Assembly: GCA_020746835.1 (NCBI GenBank)
Contig: JAGPNK010000003.1
Span: 2,755,514-2,819,513 of the forward strand
Direction: 5' to 3'
DNA from: Stachybotrys elegans
Taxonomy: Eukaryota; Ascomycota; Sordariomycetes; Hypocreales; Stachybotryaceae
Length of the DNA: 64,000 nucleotides
The notes under the pieces were generated by a model. The model saw only the letters and a list, made by a program, of their open reading frames with translations. It did no database searches and was not told the origin of the DNA. The number at the start of each line of letters is the position of its first letter. Position 1 is the first letter of the stretch. Both the position numbers and the translations under genes were made by a program. This document shows positions 62,681 to 64,000 of this stretch, piece by piece.

Positions 62681-63700
62681 AATAATAAAGTACTATTATA
62701 GGGGTTTATTTATATTTATATAACTAAAGAGCTAGAGACTCTCTAAAGCTTTCTTAATATTATATTTAAATATAATTAAATATAGTAATCTATAAGCCTA
62801 GTAATAGTATTTATCTATTTATACTAAAGAAAGAAAGAAGCTATAGCTATATATTAACTATTATAGACTTAATAAGCTAATAGTTAAGTACTAAATATCT
62901 ATTTTATTAATTATAGAGATTCTTAATTAGCTATAGAATATAATTATTTATATAAAGATTAACTTAATAAATATATACTATTAGCTATATATTTAAAAGT
63001 AATAAGTAGAAGACTACTTTCTAAACCTAGTATAAACTCTTTAAATTTTAATAATACTAATAGAACTTATAATATATCTATAACCTTTTAAAAGTTTATA
63101 AATAAAATACTATAAAATTTAATAAATATTAGTATATTATTATTTAATAATATCTTGTTTTAGTTACTTAGTTATAGAGTATATATAGTATATATATAAA
63201 GTACTTAATAATTAAGGCTTACTAACTATATACTAATTAAAAAAGTATAAATTCTTAATAACCTAAATAAATTATTTTAGTTTATAGTAATATTTAAAGA
63301 GATCTTAGATAGAGCTAGAGTATATTAAGGCTATTATTAACTAGCTAAGCTTAATAGTATAAATAAATATAGTTATACTTAGATTTATAGAGTTTTATTA
63401 ATATTTATAAAAACTATAGCTATATTATTAAACTATTAATTAATATTATTTAAAAAAGAAAAGAAAGTTTTTAGCTAGGGTTTAGTAAGAAATAATAATC
63501 TAGTAGTTTTAAAATATCTTTTTAAAAGAATTAGTATTAAATAATTTAATCTAAAAGTAAAGATTTAATAGAAATAAATACTTTAGATTTTATAATTATA
63601 CTATTTTTATATAGCTATAGTAAGATAGCTAGTATTTAGTTATATTTATATTAAAAAGCTAAGTAATACTATAGTAAATCTCTTTATACTAATAAAGAAA
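62681..63700 (+). pseudogene. Second + strand Ty3/gypsy reverse transcriptase relic
   Basis: At 62862-62940 the frame reads YRLNKLIVKY.ISILLIIEILN (stop shown as a dot), which corresponds to 'YRxLNKLTVKNRYPLPLIxEILDRL' of gypsy RT. It is followed by YIKINLINIYY (YTKIDLRNAYH) and, further on, ISITF.KFINKIL (ATFQxFINxVL). It differs from the copy at 55-57 kb in its residues, so it is a different gypsy lineage. Confidence 0.72.
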
Positions 63701-64000
63701 TACTTACTATTATTAAAGTATTCTAAATTAAAGTATTATTTTATCTATATATAGAATAAATAGAAATAATTACTAATTATTTAAATTATATTTATTTAGT
63801 AAAAAAGTAAAGTTAATTTATAATAGCTAGTAGCTTAAATAGTTAGTAGTATTTAACTTTATAATTAATATAGGCTAGAGATATATAACCTATAGATCTA
63901 TTATTTTATAGAGTTAATTTCTATAAAATAGAAATTAAAGTATAAGCTATATAGTAATTATATTTTAGTAGTAATTCTATAATAAATTAAAAAACTCTTA

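Larger units (their letters stand above)
29977..64000. other. RIP-degraded, AT-rich transposon block
   Basis: Composition changes sharply just after the transporter stop. In 30001-30060, for example, only 8 of 60 bases are G or C, and no CA or TG dinucleotide occurs. Throughout the block TA is very common and CA/TG/CG are rare, while CT, CC, AG and GC remain. This is the signature of RIP (C to T, mainly at CpA). The few long reading frames lie in patches that escaped mutation. The block is built of nested retrotransposons described in the following entries; it runs off the end of the window. Confidence 0.95.

Noticed and set aside
29977..64000. Centromere as explanation for the AT-rich block
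   Set aside because: Cannot be excluded from one window, but the visible content is nested RIP-mutated retroelements next to normal genes, which is also common in dispersed AT-rich blocks; no independent centromere evidence is present.

Overview
The window is nuclear DNA of a filamentous ascomycete (Pezizomycotina, most likely Sordariomycetes). The evidence is: many short phase-consistent introns of about 50-70 bp (a few longer) with GTRNGT donors and CTRAY branch points; a class II hydrophobin; a SPX-RING protein of the fungal 'RING-14' type; a divergent H2A/H2B pair; and a very AT-rich block with the CpA/TpG depletion typical of repeat-induced point mutation (RIP).

Region 1 (about 1-30 kb) is ordinary gene-rich sequence with eleven protein genes. 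In order: a VOC/glyoxalase-like protein with a long disordered tail (+); cystathionine gamma-synthase (+); a SPX-RING E3 ligase-like protein (-); a JJJ1/DNAJC21-type ribosome-biogenesis J-protein (+); the ATG4 autophagy protease (-); the SQS1 G-patch splicing/ribosome factor (+); histone H2B (-) and histone H2A (+), divergent around a 2-kb promoter; cytosolic tyrosyl-tRNA synthetase (+); a Gly/Asn-repeat class II hydrophobin (-); and an AVT3-like vacuolar amino-acid transporter (+). I rebuilt introns by hand, and every joined reading frame closes. These are mostly housekeeping genes with no sign of a metabolic cluster.

Region 2 (about 30-64 kb) starts within a few bases of the transporter stop codon. 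It is a RIP-degraded transposon graveyard with no intact gene. Its structure can still be read. (a) An LTR retrotransposon (30244-38892) has two 181-bp LTRs and a 5-bp target duplication, and carries a ruined Gag zinc knuckle. (b) A Ty3/gypsy element lies on the + strand at about 51-59.5 kb, with zinc knuckle, reverse transcriptase, RNase H and integrase still recognisable through the RIP mutations. (c) Two further gypsy relics lie at 48.4-48.8 kb (-) and about 62.7-63.7 kb (+). (d) The dominant component is a roughly 1.32-1.42-kb repeat in about 30 full, split or truncated copies in both orientations. It has no terminal inverted repeats and 11-15-bp target-site duplications, and nearly all its short copies are truncated from the same side, as expected for LINE/SINE-type target-primed retroposition. 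Removing the copies rejoins the gypsy coding sequence exactly.

The most interesting signal is this retroposon family. One 78-bp truncated copy sits unmutated inside a RIP-destroyed reverse transcriptase, so the family seems to have moved after RIP had acted. Several copies also share a conserved small reading frame on the strand opposite to the inferred retroposition polarity. All statements come from reading the sequence; no database search was run.
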